DNA of 64,000 nt from Nymphaea colorata (GCF_008831285.2 NC_045143.1:15091151-15155150), one strand, 5' to 3'; positions 43,070-55,250 are shown, numbered from the stretch's first letter. The notes: generated from the sequence alone by a model not told the origin. Numbers and translations are program-made.

Positions 43070-45484
43070 TTCCCCAACTTCGTCGCTTGATACTGAGCTT
43101 AGGGGTGCGGAACGTGGGTCATCCCTCACTGGGGATCCGCATCTTCCTCATCGGTGCCCAACATCCCCACCGCCATTCCGTCCACCAGCTGAGGCATTTG
43201 TTGGGCGCCTATTGAAGGAGCCTGATCACCGCCCAAGTAAAACCCCTATCTCTTCGTCTCCTCCAGCCGTCTCTCCCACTCACCCGTCTCTCCCACCCGC
43301 CTGCTCGCCCGTCACTCCCACCTGCCCGTCTCCTCACCTCTCCCGCCCGCCGTCTCCTCACCTCCCGCCTGATCGCCTACTCACCTCCCGTCTCCTCTCC
43401 TCCCGTCTGCTCACCTGCTGCCTGTCTCGCTTGCCCGCCCGTTTGCTCACCTTCCGCCTGCCCACCTCCCGACCCTCTGCTCTCCTCCCGCCTCCTCACC
43501 TCTTTGGAGCTGTGTGGCAACTGTTCGATGAATTGTCTTTTACAGCCTCACCGTCCTTTGGAGCATTTTGTCAGCTGACTAGTCCTCAATCAGTGCCTTG
43601 CTCTCACGTTGTGCTAAGTTGTGTCTCACCAGCCTGCGGGGCTGTGCTCAGCTTAGGCTTTGAACGGGTCCGGACGCAGCTGCCTTGGCAGTGGGTGGGC
43701 ACACACGTGTGATTGGCTTCATGGCTTTGGACCGGCCACTTTGTTCTTGCAAGGGGTTGGTGTCATGGCCACCCTCCCTCCTCCTTCGCCTTTGCAACTA
43801 CCGCAGGGGGCTTGGGTTGGTGGTACTAGTCTCTGTGGTATCAAGCCGGGTAACCCTCTCCCCCTTAATTGCTTGCTTTGTCGTGATGCAGTCAGTTTTC
43901 TTTGCTCGCCTGAGGGGGTCCATCAGGCTTTGGCATTGTCATTCATTTGGCAGTCTACCATCTTCAGTTGTGTCTTCACTGGCTCGCTTCAGCTGCAAGA
44001 TGCTCGCGGCCTCCTCTAGGCATTCCTCCCTTCTGCATGCTGTTCATTTCTCCTTTTGCAAATGGGCGATTGTTCCTTGCGGCCGAGGCTCCCCAAGGTG
44101 GTCTCCGCCGGTAGGCCGACCCCCTCGCCGTGGTGTGTCCCCTCTTCCAGTCGTGCTTCCAGGCTTCGTCACCTTCTTTGGTCTGTCGCTTCTATCCACG
44201 TCAGATGGGGCCAGTGGTGGTGTCAGGGGTGTGCTATCTTGAACGGCCGTCGGGCCGTCACGTGTTCTCGCTGTCGTTTTCCTGCTTGTCAGAATGATCC
44301 GTGACTTTTTGGTGGGCGGCATGGCTTTGCAGCGGTTGCTTCTTCCTTCTGGGTCCAGGTTCTTGTGCCAGCTGCTCCTCAGCCACTTTTCTAGATGCTA
44401 GCTCTATTTTCTTTGGCTTTATCAGACTTCCTTGACATGGGCCAACTTTTTCTGGCACACGAGGTCTGCCTCTCTCGGTAGTCATCTCGCGGATCTTCAG
44501 CCTAGGAAGTTTGTCGCACCATTGTTCTTCGCTTGTCGAGCTCCTGCCGTCACAGCTCCCGCCTTGCCTCCCTCACCACTGGAGCCAGCCTCGCCTTCTC
44601 CGCGTAGTCCTGCCTACTCTCTGCCGCGCTCCCCTGAGGCACCTTTCTTGCCCATTCCTTTGTCTTCTTTGTGTGTGGGGTTTCGCGTGCATCCACCTCG
44701 GGATGCCCCAACACGGCGCTGCTCGCTGCTTAGTCTGATCTTGGCCACGTCCAGTCCTTTGCACCGTCACAGCCGGCTGCCTGCCCATTTGTTGGAGGTC
44801 GTCCCCTTGAGGTTGTTGTTGTTGCTCGCTCTTTTTCGACTCGGCCTCTGTTGCCTTGACCTTTAGTGTTTCATCACGCCCAGTCAGCCAATCCCCCTCT
44901 GTTTCCTATTCCTTGCTCTTTACCCTTGTGACCGACACCTCTCTGCCTCCTGTACCTCCCAGGACCCCCTCCTTCGCTCATCTGCTCATGCTTCCTTCTA
45001 TTTCCTTTGGCTGTAGCTTTACCACCTCCTTGCCTTTCATGCATGTACTGCTCTCTGGACTCAGTCACACCCTCCCCCTCTTACCTTATGTTGACACTTC
45101 TTCCCCTGCCCTGCGTCTGGATTCTTTGCCCACTACTACCCCCCGTCCTCGCCTCTCACTCCTGCTCTGTTGCCTGGTCCCACCACTAGACTTGCTGTTA
45201 GTCCCCTCTTGCCCGATGGGTTGCCACCTGTCTCTCCCTTGTTAGATGTTGAGTTAGGCATCTCCCTTCCGGATGTGCTTGCGGCTCTTAAGGTCTCTCT
45301 TCCACAAGAGCAACTTGATTTCCTACATTCTTCTTTTGTTGCCGCTGTTGCGCCAGCCTCCCACTCCAGCCTTGCTAGGTTGCGGAGGGAAGTGCGCAGG
45401 ATTGAGGCTTCCATAGCCTCCATACTTCCTCCCGGTGCGGCTAGGAAGGCCAGGCGTACGTTGCTTCCCGGGGTTTCCACATGA
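43070..45484 (+). pseudogene. LINE C ORF1 region with a RanBP2-type zinc-finger pattern
   Basis: GC- and pyrimidine-rich sequence upstream of the LINE C endonuclease. One frame (43660-44304, with a TAG at 44017-44019) encodes WWCQGCAILNGRRAVTCSRC at 44215-44274. This fits the RanBP2 zinc-finger spacing W-x-C-x2-C-x3-N-x6-C-x2-C exactly, and a poorer Cys-rich block (LCGI, NCLLCR) lies about 330 bases before it. Frames then shift through Pro/Ser-rich segments (44432-44866, 44856-45245) to 45170-45484, whose last 40 residues look helical (ARLRREVRRIEASIASI). Its TGA overlaps the ATG of the endonuclease frame (ATGA at 45481-45484). The role as ORF1 is inferred from position. Confidence 0.5.
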
Positions 45485-46440
45485 GGGTTGCATGTTGGAA
45501 TGTGCGGGGCCTGAGTGCTCGTTATCAGCGTAGATATCTCTCATCTTGGGTTCGTCAACATGGACCTTCAGTGCTTATCGTGGTTGAGACCAAGTTGTTT
45601 GTGATCTCTCATGCTTGTGTTCGTACATTGTTGCGTCAGCCTTCTTTTTGGTTCCTGCCTGCTAATGGGGTCATTGGCGGCATCCTGCTGGCTTGGTCTT
45701 CGCCTCTTATAGGGGTTGTTGTGCATGTTGGTAGGTACTCTATCTCTGCCTGTCAATGGTCTCTGGGCCAATGGCCTGGTCTTAGTTACTTCAGTCTATG
45801 GCCCTTGCATTGGGGCTTTGCGGGATCAGCTGTGGGCTGAGCTGCATCATGCTCATTAGCTTGCTCCTTCGCCTTGGCTTTTGGCCAGAGACTTCAATTG
45901 TTTGCTTAGCCCCACTGATTCATCCGCCCCTATTACTTTTGGTCCATCTATGTCTGCTTTTCGCTCGTTCGTTGGAAGAGTTCGGTCTTTTTGACGTGCC
46001 TCTGAATAATGATGAGTTTACTTGATCAAACAATAGGAATCCTCCCATTCTTCGTAGGTTGGACCGTGTCTTCCTCTCGCCTGAGCTGTTCTCTGCTTTT
46101 CCTTCGTCCTACTTGGTTCTCGGACCGAGGCATTTGTCTGATCATGCTCTGCTGCTCCTTTCACTTCTTCGGGGTAGGGCTAGTATCGGATGCACCAGGT
46201 TCTGTTTTGAGCTTTGGTGGCTCCATGATGAGTCATTTGTGGTTGCCGTCCCTAAATGGTGGGCTTGCATCACCAATAGTAGGTGGGCAGCTTTTAGGCT
46301 CTCGCAGAAGTTACATTCCATTAGGAATGAGATATTCATTTGGAAACGCATTTTTTGGAGTGACAAATTTTCTGAGGTGACCATTTGGGATGAGGAAATC
46401 CAGTCCATCCAGTCTTTTGACAATATTTATGCGGACATGC
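45481..46440 (+). pseudogene. LINE C endonuclease (APE-like), ORF2 N-terminus
   Basis: Begins MRVACWNVRGLSARYQRR, with the WNVRGL motif of L1 endonucleases, then VLIVVETKL with the catalytic Glu. After a frameshift near 45,770 comes SVYGPCIGALRDQLW, and then RDFNCLLSPTD (GDFN equivalent). At 46059-46440 comes LDRVFLSPELF, LSDHALLLL with the final His block, and the CFELWWLHDESF linker. Frameshifts prevent translation. The similarity stops at about 46,440, where copia sequence begins. The reverse transcriptase of the same style resumes at 52,930. Confidence 0.82.
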
Positions 46441-46444
46441 GAGT

Positions 46445-47112
46445 TGATATAGATAAAAGCATTATTGAAATATATGAAAATTGAAATAAAGGAATCTATG
46501 AAGCTAATGTGTGACAACATGGGAGCTATCCACATTGGAGCAAATCCTATCTTTCACGAACAAACGAAGCATATCGAAGTCGATTGTCACTTCATTAGAG
46601 AAAAATACAAGATGGAACCATTCAAACACCACATGTCAGAAGTAAATTTCAACTTGCCGACATCTTTACAAAATTCTTTGAAGAGATCGTCATGCATACA
46701 TTGTTTGCAAGTTAGGGTAGATCGATATCTGCTCACCAACTTGAGGGGGAGATTGTTGGAAAATTCTAGAAGGGAATCTAGTGCGTCAAAATAGGAGAAC
46801 AAATCACGCCAAAAAATCAGGAAAACAGAGCAGATTAAGATCAAGCTAAAATCAGGAGCAGATCAAGATCGAGTTTCTTTTGGAGATTAGCCTCCTTTTT
46901 TGCTGCAAAGATTATGTTTATCAAACCCCTATTTCTGTGTTTTCATCTGCTATTTATTAAAGTTGTTCCAAGATCAGAGTCACTACAATTTGAATGAGAA
47001 TCTATTCTTTCCCTTCTTGTGGATGTAGGCTAACAAGCTGAACCACGTAAATCATTGTTATGTTTTGCTTTCTCTTCATCTGTATCCTCTGTTTCTATAT
47101 GATTCTTTAACA
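46445..47112 (+). mobile_element. copia E, 3' end only (RNase H tail and 3' LTR)
   Basis: 46465-46700 encodes the RNase H end (LMCDNMGAIHIGANPIF, TKHIEVDCHFIREKY), followed by TTGAGGGGGAGA, the purine tract. The 3' LTR then runs TGTTGGAAAATTC (46754) to TTCTTTAACA (47112), 359 bp. Everything upstream of the RNase H tail is missing, and the left junction falls inside LINE C. It is a truncated fragment, not an intact insertion. Confidence 0.8.
46754..47112 (+). repeat. 3' LTR of copia E
   Basis: Starts TGTTGGAAAATTCTAG right after the purine tract and ends TTTAACA. TGTTGGA is the commonest plant copia LTR start. No partner LTR in the window. Confidence 0.7.
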
Positions 47113-48834
47113 GAAAATCATGCATGAGCTCCTTCTCTCGGCCATGGAGATTTCATTGTTAGGGTGTCCAGTGAGCAAGATCTGAATATGGTTCTTTGTA
47201 AATGGGCATGGAAGGTTGCTAGAGAATTACTAGTAGCCTCTCGACGACTGCCAGGCATGTCGTTCAAAATGGATCCTCAAGCCTCAATGCCTCTATGGTT
47301 ACGCCTCTTTGGCCTCTCACCGGAGTTGTGGGATGATGGGATCTTTTAGGCTGTTACAACATGGCTGGAAGGGGAGCTTCTGGATATTGATATTCCCACC
47401 AGAACAAGAACCATGTTCAGCTTTGCGTGCTTCTTGGTTGGCATTCCTCTGAAGGCAACGCTTCCTTCTACTGTAAAATTCACAATGGGAAAGAATAGAG
47501 TGATTTTTCAGAACATTATTTATGAAGGTCACCTTAGATTTTGCAACACTTGAGGGGTAAATGATCACCCTCTTGACCGTTGTCCTCGTATGGTTTCTTT
47601 GATCACTAATAAACGTGCAAACACTAAACATTATCTCCATCACCATCCTCAGGTCCCTCAACAAATACTGGATAGAAATGGTCTTGGCAAGGTCTCCCAT
47701 CCTAGGTGACAATGAAAAGGGATCAAGTCAGCAGAATTTTGATCTGGTGGTGCAAGGTAAGCAGGAGTCAAGGATCAATAAGGATAATCTCCTGAAAGGC
47801 AACGAGGGCCTTCGCAAGAGCCTTAGTGTGGTTCATTCCAAGGGGAGGCCAATCCATTTGCTGATGATTCTCAAAAGCTTTTAGTTAATGGAGCAGAGGC
47901 AGGCCCACTTGGATTTCATTTTTTAGCTAAACCCGCAGACTCCAAGGCTGTCTCCATTGGTGCAGCAGAGGATGAGGGCAGTAGACTACACTGGGGGGTA
48001 AGTCTTCTGCCAACCAAAAAAAGGGTTATAGGAGAGCGCTTATCTCTGCTAGAGGTTGGGGCTATAAAGGTTTTAGGGGGAGGACTCTGTTAAGGGAGAT
48101 AAGAACCTTCACCATCTAGCTTGTGATCTTGGTGAGTTGGGAGGCGAACGGAAGCGGGCGTGCCGGGATCCATCCCCAGTCTTTCAAAATGTGGTAGATC
48201 AGATGCCATACTCTAACTGTGGTAAAGATGAAGAGGGTTATGGGAGACCAACATGGACCTCTTTGACACTCTTCAGCAGCATGCACCAGGGTGCTTCTTT
48301 TTTTCGACACCATGCTCTTGAGGAGAAGTACCAATTCTGGAGATCTTAGGTATGCAACTTTGCCACTATTTCGAATTCTATAAAGGTTAATGGGATAGCT
48401 CATATTCTCTGTGGCTGGGATTCTAGACTTCTTATTTCTTAGGTTATCATGATTCATAAGTTTTGAATTATTCTGAAATGTACTGTTAGATCTCCACATC
48501 TTTCTTTGTTGGAGGTGTTTATCTCCCCACTGTTCCTTGTAGTAGACTTGAGGCCTTGCACAGCCTTCGAGAGGTTGTCCTTGCGCTTCCTAGGACTTGT
48601 GCGCTACATTGTGATTTTAATGCCATGAAGGAAAACCAGTTGGCGGACAAGCTTGGGTTCTCGTCGTGCCTTTAATCATTTCCTTTGTGACAGTGGGCTG
48701 GTGGAGATAGATGATGTTGATCACCCTTCTCACTTGGTCTAATCATAGGCACAGGTAGGACCGCATATTGTGCAACCTTGATTGGTGCCTGTTTAATGTC
48801 CAACAGAAAGCATGGGGCCCTCATAGTAAGCTTA
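47113..48834 (+). pseudogene. LINE A remnant: DUF4283 ORF1 and part of endonuclease
   Basis: 47164-47349 shows SMPLWLRLFGLSPELWDD, the second half of DUF4283. It is followed by a CCHC-like block near 47,540 (LRFCNT-stop-GVNDHPLDRCPR), the zf-CCHC_4 of plant L1 ORF1. About 1 kb further on, near 48,510-48,720, are endonuclease pieces (GGVYLPTVPCSRLE, LHCDFNAMKENQ, FLCDSGLVEIDDVDHPSHLV). Stops are frequent. It is cut at 48834 by Harbinger 2 (TTA at 48832-48834). Its base composition is less GC-rich than LINE C, so it is a different family or an older copy. Confidence 0.65.
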
Positions 48835-49625
48835 GAGGTCGTTTGATTGCTGTCCATTAGGACAGAATGGACATGACGTCCTGCCCATTACACTACTGTC
48901 CTGTCCTCATGGACAATGATGTTCTTTGTCCACCGTTTGATTACCTTAGGAACAAAACACTATGTTCTTCTTGTCTGACGTTTGTTTCGTATATGTCTGT
49001 TCTGCCCATTCTGTTTGATGCTTTTTTGTCTTGTCTGATCTGTCTATTGTGTTTGTCCTATTTGGTGTTTGTTTTTATGTTTTGTTCGAACTGTCTATTC
49101 TATCCGATGTTTGTATCTTCTCTAATAAGTTTTGGCTATTATATTTGTTTTGTCCGCTATATGATGACAAGAATATCTTATTTTTTTAAACAAGTTATAT
49201 CAAAACAAGTATAAAACTCATAACAACATGTTATATGCAAATCAATATATTCGATAACACGATCTATAAAAAATCAACTCTTTCAATAAAGGCATATATA
49301 TAACAAAAACATCATTACTGTAAAATGTTCAAACATCTATATAATCTCCAGTATCAAGTAAAACTACAAAATACAAATAGTCTAAAATGTTCAACTGTTC
49401 AAAGCTATATGTTGGAGTACATTGACATAAAATATGGTTCCTATATAGTCTTCTTCTGTCCTACACACGACTCTTCCCATCGCAGCCATGTAATACTTGA
49501 GTAGATGCTTGCCTGATTCATGCATTTCAGAAATTAAAAAGACAAACAAATAATTAGGTTATCACCATAAAGTATTAAAATAATCAAGTATAATTAAAAC
49601 AGTGACATATAATATAATGAGAATG

Positions 49626-50880
49626 TTACACAATCAATATCTTACTTGAAACATAATCATTCCACATTGTTGAAGTAATTTGCTCACGAAGTTCATTGTT
49701 GCTACCACGTATTTGCGTTTGTTCAGTATTTTCATCATCATTTATAATTTCACTTACTTCACTATCATTTGTATCGTCAGAGGGAAATTGTTCAGCATTT
49801 GGATTGTGGTTGATTATAAAATTATGAAGAACACATGTTGCATGTACAATTTTAACTTGAGTGGATATTGGATACGACACATGATTCTTCAAAGTCGGAA
49901 ACCTTGTCTTAAGCAAACCAAACACTCTCTCCACAGTAGTGCGCAAAGATGAATGTCTATAGTTGTACAATTCTTCTTTTATTTCAATTTGCCTAGATTC
50001 AGACACATTAAACTCTGATAGATGATACCGACATCTTCTATATGGAGTTAATAATATGACAATATTTGGGTATCTAATATCGACAAAATAATATTTACCT
50101 ATTTCATAATCAACAATATGTGTTTTGTCAGTCAAACAATTAAATTAATGATAGTAAATTTAAATAATGAATCTTTATTTTCTTATCATGTGAAATTTCT
50201 AATGGATGAGATTATCTTCCAGTGCACTATACAATACTCTTACATCAGTTGCACTTCCTTCCCAATCGACTAGTATGTAGTGAAACCGCATATCGAATCC
50301 CACCACTGCTAAAACATTTTGAGATAAGATCCCTTTTCTATTTCGCCAACATTTTTGGCCATCTCTTCGGACATATACTGGAATGTGTGTATTATCAATT
50401 GCTCCCAAACAATCCTATTGATACGTAATATGCGTTAGTATTCTAAATGTTTTACCATAAATAAAAATCTTAACTATAATCTAGTATGAATTATAGTTGT
50501 TTACCTTAAAATATGGAAAGAAACGTGGATCCCCTCTAACTCGAGCTGGTGTAGTATCATCTCTACGTCCCACGTATTCATGTGCAATACGAAGAATTGC
50601 TTTCAAAACTAAGTTGAAATACTTACTAATTGTTTGTCCTGAGTGCTGAAAATCATATTGGGTTCGTCGATTTCGTTGATCATGTCCCAAAGTAACGAGA
50701 AAAATTGCTACTTGTTTTTCAATTATGATTTCTCTTGCATCACACAACAACTCCCTAATTTTTAGCAATTACATAATAATGCATATGTTCGTTGATCTGC
50801 CCTCAATAGATCTAAACAATTTCTTGGGTGTTCGTGCATAGAGTCATGCACTATGGATATTTCGTCCATCCTGATAATAA
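49626..50880 (-). pseudogene. Harbinger 2 DDE transposase
   Basis: Exon 1 (about 50,880-50,511) has HPRNCLDLLRADQRTYALLCN, then a frameshift near 50,770, then EKQVAIFLVTLGHDQRNR and FQHSGQTISKYFNLVL. Exon 2 (about 50,415-50,199) has the first catalytic Asp in LGAIDNTHIPVYV and the second in SATDVRVLYSAL. Exon 3 (50,135-49,626) has YPNIVILLTPYRRCRYHLSEF and the catalytic Glu in TTVERVFGLLKTRF. All three acidic residues are kept. The usual Gly after Asp1 is Asn. Introns lie at the same places as in Harbinger 1. Confidence 0.83.
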
Positions 50881-51199
50881 ATACACAAATTTAATGAGAA
50901 TAAACACTATTTAATTGCAAGGAATTGTGAAATAAAAAATAATTGCAAGCATGAGTTCATAGCAATTTACTATATATTGCAAATTATAAACAATTAAAAA
51001 CATCAAAAATACACTATTACAAACAATTATTATATATCACAAATTACAAACAGTTACACACATCAAAAGTAATGGATAATTACAAACCTCCATAATGATA
51101 CTCAGTTACAAACATTACCCATCGTTTAGCCAATCTGCATGTACAACCAAGTAACCTGCAACTCACGTGGCATCATAAGAAAAGCATTTGCTTTATCAA

Positions 51200-51950
51200 A
51201 ATTAGAAAGTAAATCGACTGATCTGAAAAACAAGTGATTATCTATTTCTCCTTTTGCATGCATATCTCTTAAAATTGCTCCACTATTCTACAAAACAGCT
51301 GCAGGTTGGGTTTCCACAAGTTGCCGTATGTACTCACTAATGGTTTCAAAAGTATCATCATTCAGGGTTGTCAAGGTTCTTGCTCTTTTGTTTCCCTTCA
51401 TGCTGTTAGAGGTTTCTTCCTGAGTATGAGTATTGCTATCTATTGGTGAAGTAGGTAACTGAAAATCATTCTCATCTTGCTCATCCACATTTATTTGTAT
51501 ATCATCTAGTGGCCTACTATCTACGCCACTCCTATTGTCACCCAATGCAGTAGAAGAACACCAAATTTCCATTGCATACTCATAATATTTTCATGTTGCT
51601 GGAAATTTATATTTTTTTCTATTTGGGTACTTTTGTATATACTCTTTCCACACGTTATCATCTACTTGTATAATTCTTTTATCTAGGTCCCACCCAAATC
51701 CTGAAGCAGTAAGCATCTCATTCATCACTTGTAAGTCAGATTTTGCTCTTTTCAACAAGTTTCGAATTTTCTCTAATGTAAACATTGGTCCATATGCTTC
51801 CATCATTTTTTGTTCAACTACCTTCATAGTTGTTTCTGTTAGTCGACCTGATATTCGCATTCCTGAAATCTTAGCTTGCTCTAACATCATGTCAAATAAA
51901 AGCTGCACTTGATTTTCATTCCACTGTTGTTTGTCATGGTGGCTACTCAT
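51200..51950 (-). pseudogene. Harbinger 2 Myb/SANT-like protein
   Basis: 51591-51950 encodes the Myb/SANT-like domain (WNENQVQLLFDMMLEQAK, EKIRNLLKRAKSDLQ, SGFGWDLD, VWKEYIQKYPNRKKYK). It needs no intron where Harbinger 1 has one. A TGA (51591-51593) stands where the Harbinger 1 homologue has Trp, and the same frame continues in 51288-51572 with a basic NKRART segment. A second stop follows PAAVL (51288), with MHAKGEIDNHL beyond it, matching the conserved C-terminal region of Harbinger 1. Confidence 0.78.
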
Positions 51951-52925
51951 CTAAGTTTAACAAATAGAAGTACAAGAAAATCAAACAATTTAGTTACATG
52001 AAATAAGTTTAAACAATTGACTGCTTGTGCAAATACAGTTAATGCCAACATAGAGAACAGTAAAATACAATTATCATGCTTGTTCTTGGAAAGATGCCAA
52101 CACCCTTTCTACCTACACTGCATTAAAAAGATGCCAACGCCCTTTCTTGTTAACAGTCAACATGGAGAACAGCCATGGACTAGTGGACCAGCTAATCATG
52201 CAGTTTAGTTCAACATAGAAAAGAACTGATCAACATAGAACAGTACCACTCAAAGCCAAGTTTCTATGTTCTGTCTCGTGAATGAGACATTTATTTTCCC
52301 TTTTAAAATGGAAAGACAGAGAAAGAGGATGGTGACAATATAATGGTCTGGTCTGCACACTTGATGCATAACAACATGCTGCAATGTTATTGAGTGCATT
52401 AGTGGGATCAGTTAAACCATCTAGATTGTAAGAACTCCAAAACACAAACGCCTACAATGGAGAAGCAGCCACCTCCTATCCTGAACTTGAGGATGACTAC
52501 ATGCAAAGCATGCAAGTTAATGAAGTAAGACGATCATGCTGAGAAAGATGATATGGGAGAAAGGAAAATCGTTTTCTTGGTTAAGGCAATTAACAAAACT
52601 AATAATTGTTTCCAGAGATAAATTGAAACAAGAAACGAAGTTTCTCTCTTTTTTAAAAAAAAAAAAAGATATTGATGAGAAGAAAGTTGCTAGCCTTTAA
52701 TCCAAATGAATTTAGTGTGTGCCATCATTGAAGTTTTAGGTCGTCAAAATTCCTGCAAACCAACTCAGACCTTTACACATTTAAATTAAAAAGGGCAACA
52801 AAATTTTGCATCAACAAACAACCATTTAATCTAGATTACGTTAGAACATGGCGCTAAGTGCATGATGGGGTCAAAGGTGGTTGATATAGCCAAAGAAACC
52901 GCATGAAAATGAAGCATAAAGTTGG

Positions 52926-55250
52926 GTAGATGGCATGTCAATTGTGGAACTTGTTTCTTCTTTTGTTCATGGTGTCATTGCCAGACTTTCACCTCTCCTC
53001 CTTCTCTGTCTCTTGTGTGATCTTTCTTGAGCAGCCCTTTCTACACCAAGAGATCAAAAACGCTGTCTGGACCCTTGGCTTTGGTAAGGCGCCTGACATT
53101 GATGGTTTCCCCATTGAATTTTTTCGCACCTTTTGGGAGGCTTGTACTGATGTGTTTGCATTTTATGATGAGTTTGCCTCCAACTCCATCTTTCTTAAAG
53201 AATTTAATCGAGCCACTTGCGTCTTGGTGCCTAAGCGTCCTAACCCTACGGACGTCACCCACTTTCGCCCGATCTCTATCTTAGGCACATCTTACAAGAT
53301 TATTGCTAAGTTGCTTACCTTATGGCTTGCGCCTGTTTTGCCTTCTATCATTAACCCCTTACAGACTGCTTTCATCAGGGGTCGGCATTTGCATGACATG
53401 GTTGTCCTGCCAATGAGGTTGTTCACTCTCTATACTATCTGCATCTTCTTTCCTTCATCCTTAAGTTTGACATCTCTAAGGCCTTTGAATCGGTTAGTTG
53501 GGAGTTCCTTTCTGACCTCCTCACTGACCTTGCTTTTGGTCCGTCGTTTAGGCAGTGGATCCTTTTGCTTGTCATTGAGGCCCAGCTTGCGGTCTCCTTC
53601 AATGAGTTGTGTGGTGATTTCTTCTGTTTCGGTCATGGCCTTCGTCAGGGTTGTCTGTTATTGCTTTTTTTCAACTTGGTTGCCGAGTGCTTTTCTGCTT
53701 TATTTCATCACGATGCGGTCGTTGGCTTCCTCACACCGCTTTCACTCCCCCACTTATAGGTCTTCTCTAGCCTTCAATATGCTGACGACTTTATCCTGTT
53801 TGGCACTACTTCTCGTCAACAGCTTGTGAGAACTTGGCTCATCCTTCGGGCTTTTGACCTCATCTCAGATCTTTCTATTAATTTCTCTAAGTGTCACCTT
53901 TCCCTCATCAACGCGGATCCGGCCATGGTACTTTTTGTAGAAGCTTTCTTTGGGTGTAAGGCTGCTGGTCTGCCTATGGACTATTTAAATCTTCAGATTA
54001 CGTTGTCGCCTCCTGCACCTTCCTTTTGGGATGGAGTGGAGCAGAAGTTTGTTGATCGCCTTCAGTGTTGGCAAGGAAAGTTGTTTTCTCTCTCAGGTCG
54101 TATTACTGTAGCTAAACACTGTCTTGCGTCTGTCCCCCTCCATGCTCGGGCAGTCTTTCGACCTCCTGTGGCTGTTCTGAATAGGTTTGACAGAATCATT
54201 CGTAATTTCATTTGAAATGGTGATCGGCCTTCGGATCACCTTGCGCGTTGGGATATGGTTGTCTTTCCGCGTCCTCTTGGGGGTGTTGGGGTTACCAACC
54301 TTTGTCGGGCTTGTGAGTCGTCTCTGTGTTCTTGGTGGTTGCGTCTGGTAACTGAACACTATCTCATCACCCTATTCATTTGCTCCAAATTTGACATGTC
54401 TTCTCCTAGTGTTTGGAGTAGTTCCATCTCCCACACCTCTCCCTCTCACTTTTGGTGCGACCTGCTTTTTGCTCTTCCTCTTTTCCTCCGTCTTGCTGAC
54501 GTGTCATCGGTTGCACCCCCTTCCTGACCCTTTTCACCTTCCCGGGGTTTCACTTTTTCTTCTTGCTACCTGGCTTCCTTTGGTTCTTCCGTAACGTCAC
54601 TCCCACCCCGATCCCTTTGGTCCCCTGGCCCTTCTCCTCGTGTCATTGCTTTTGTTTGGCTTTTTCTTGCTGACCACATCAATACTTTTGACCACTTGCA
54701 GCGCCGTGGCATCAGTTTAGTTAATTAGTGTCCCCTCTGTCTCGCTGTGGCTGAGTCTCGGGTCCACCTTTTTACCTCTTGCCCTTTCTTCTTTAGTGTT
54801 ATTGCTTCTACCTGGCCTTCCCTTGTTAGTAGTCTTCTAGACTCACCCTCTATTCGTCTTCTTTTCATCTTCTATCATTCCCCCACTTGGCTGTTTTCGG
54901 GAGTTGTGTTTGAAGGTTATAGCTCATTTCAGCTTGGTGGTGCATTTGGGAGGAGCACAACAACATGGTATTCAGGGCCACCTTCTCTTCCCCTGAGTGT
55001 GTGGCTCGTCTTGTGCAGGGGATATCCATTTTACCATTCGGCTGCGGCATCGTCCTCCTTCTGCGGTTGGGTGATGGTGCCGTTCCGTCCTTCCACTCTT
55101 TTCCCATCCCTCTTATTTTGTTTTTTTTGTGAGTTGTATTGCATATTTCGTCTTTTTACTTCTGTCTTGCAGTTTGTTACTGTAACTAGGGGACTTTCTT
55201 GTTCCCAATTTTTGTGACTAGGCGACTTCTTGTCCTCAAATTTTGATATA
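52926..55250 (+). pseudogene. LINE C reverse transcriptase and C-terminal region
   Basis: Plus-strand L1 polymerase in order: GFGKAPDIDGFPIEFFR, LVPKRPNPTDVTHFRPISIL, QTAFIRGRHLHD, KFDISKAFESVSWEFL (first catalytic Asp, about 53,462), GLRQGC, and SLQYADDFILFGT (active-site YADD, about 53,780). Then come INFSKCHLS, GRITVAKHCLASVPLHARAVF, the zinc-binding end, and HNNMVFRA (about 54,960), the usual L1 C-terminus. Four or more frameshifts. Codon style matches the 45.5-46.4 kb endonuclease, so the two are probably halves of one LINE. The segment between endonuclease and polymerase (about 150-200 codons) is missing. Confidence 0.85.

Larger units (their letters stand above)
48835..52925 (-). mobile_element. 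PIF/Harbinger transposon 2, right end not found
   Basis: The left end GAGGTCGTTTGATTGCTGTC follows TTA (48832-48834), and a second CGTTTGATT copy lies near 48,935. It carries the same two minus-strand genes as Harbinger 1, a Myb/SANT-like protein (51288-51950) and a DDE transposase (49626-50880), but their sequences are clearly diverged, so this is a separate family. I could not find the matching right inverted repeat before LINE C resumes at about 52,930, so that end is either lost or too degraded. Confidence 0.75.

Noticed and set aside
44044-45771. Minus-strand basic and Thr/Arg-rich frames
   Set aside because: They are the reverse of the GC-rich LINE C coding strand, whose endonuclease motifs are on the plus strand.
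52440-52925. Candidate right end of Harbinger 2 (ACAAACGCC near 52,445)
   Set aside because: Not followed by TTA and does not extend into a match with the left inverted repeat.
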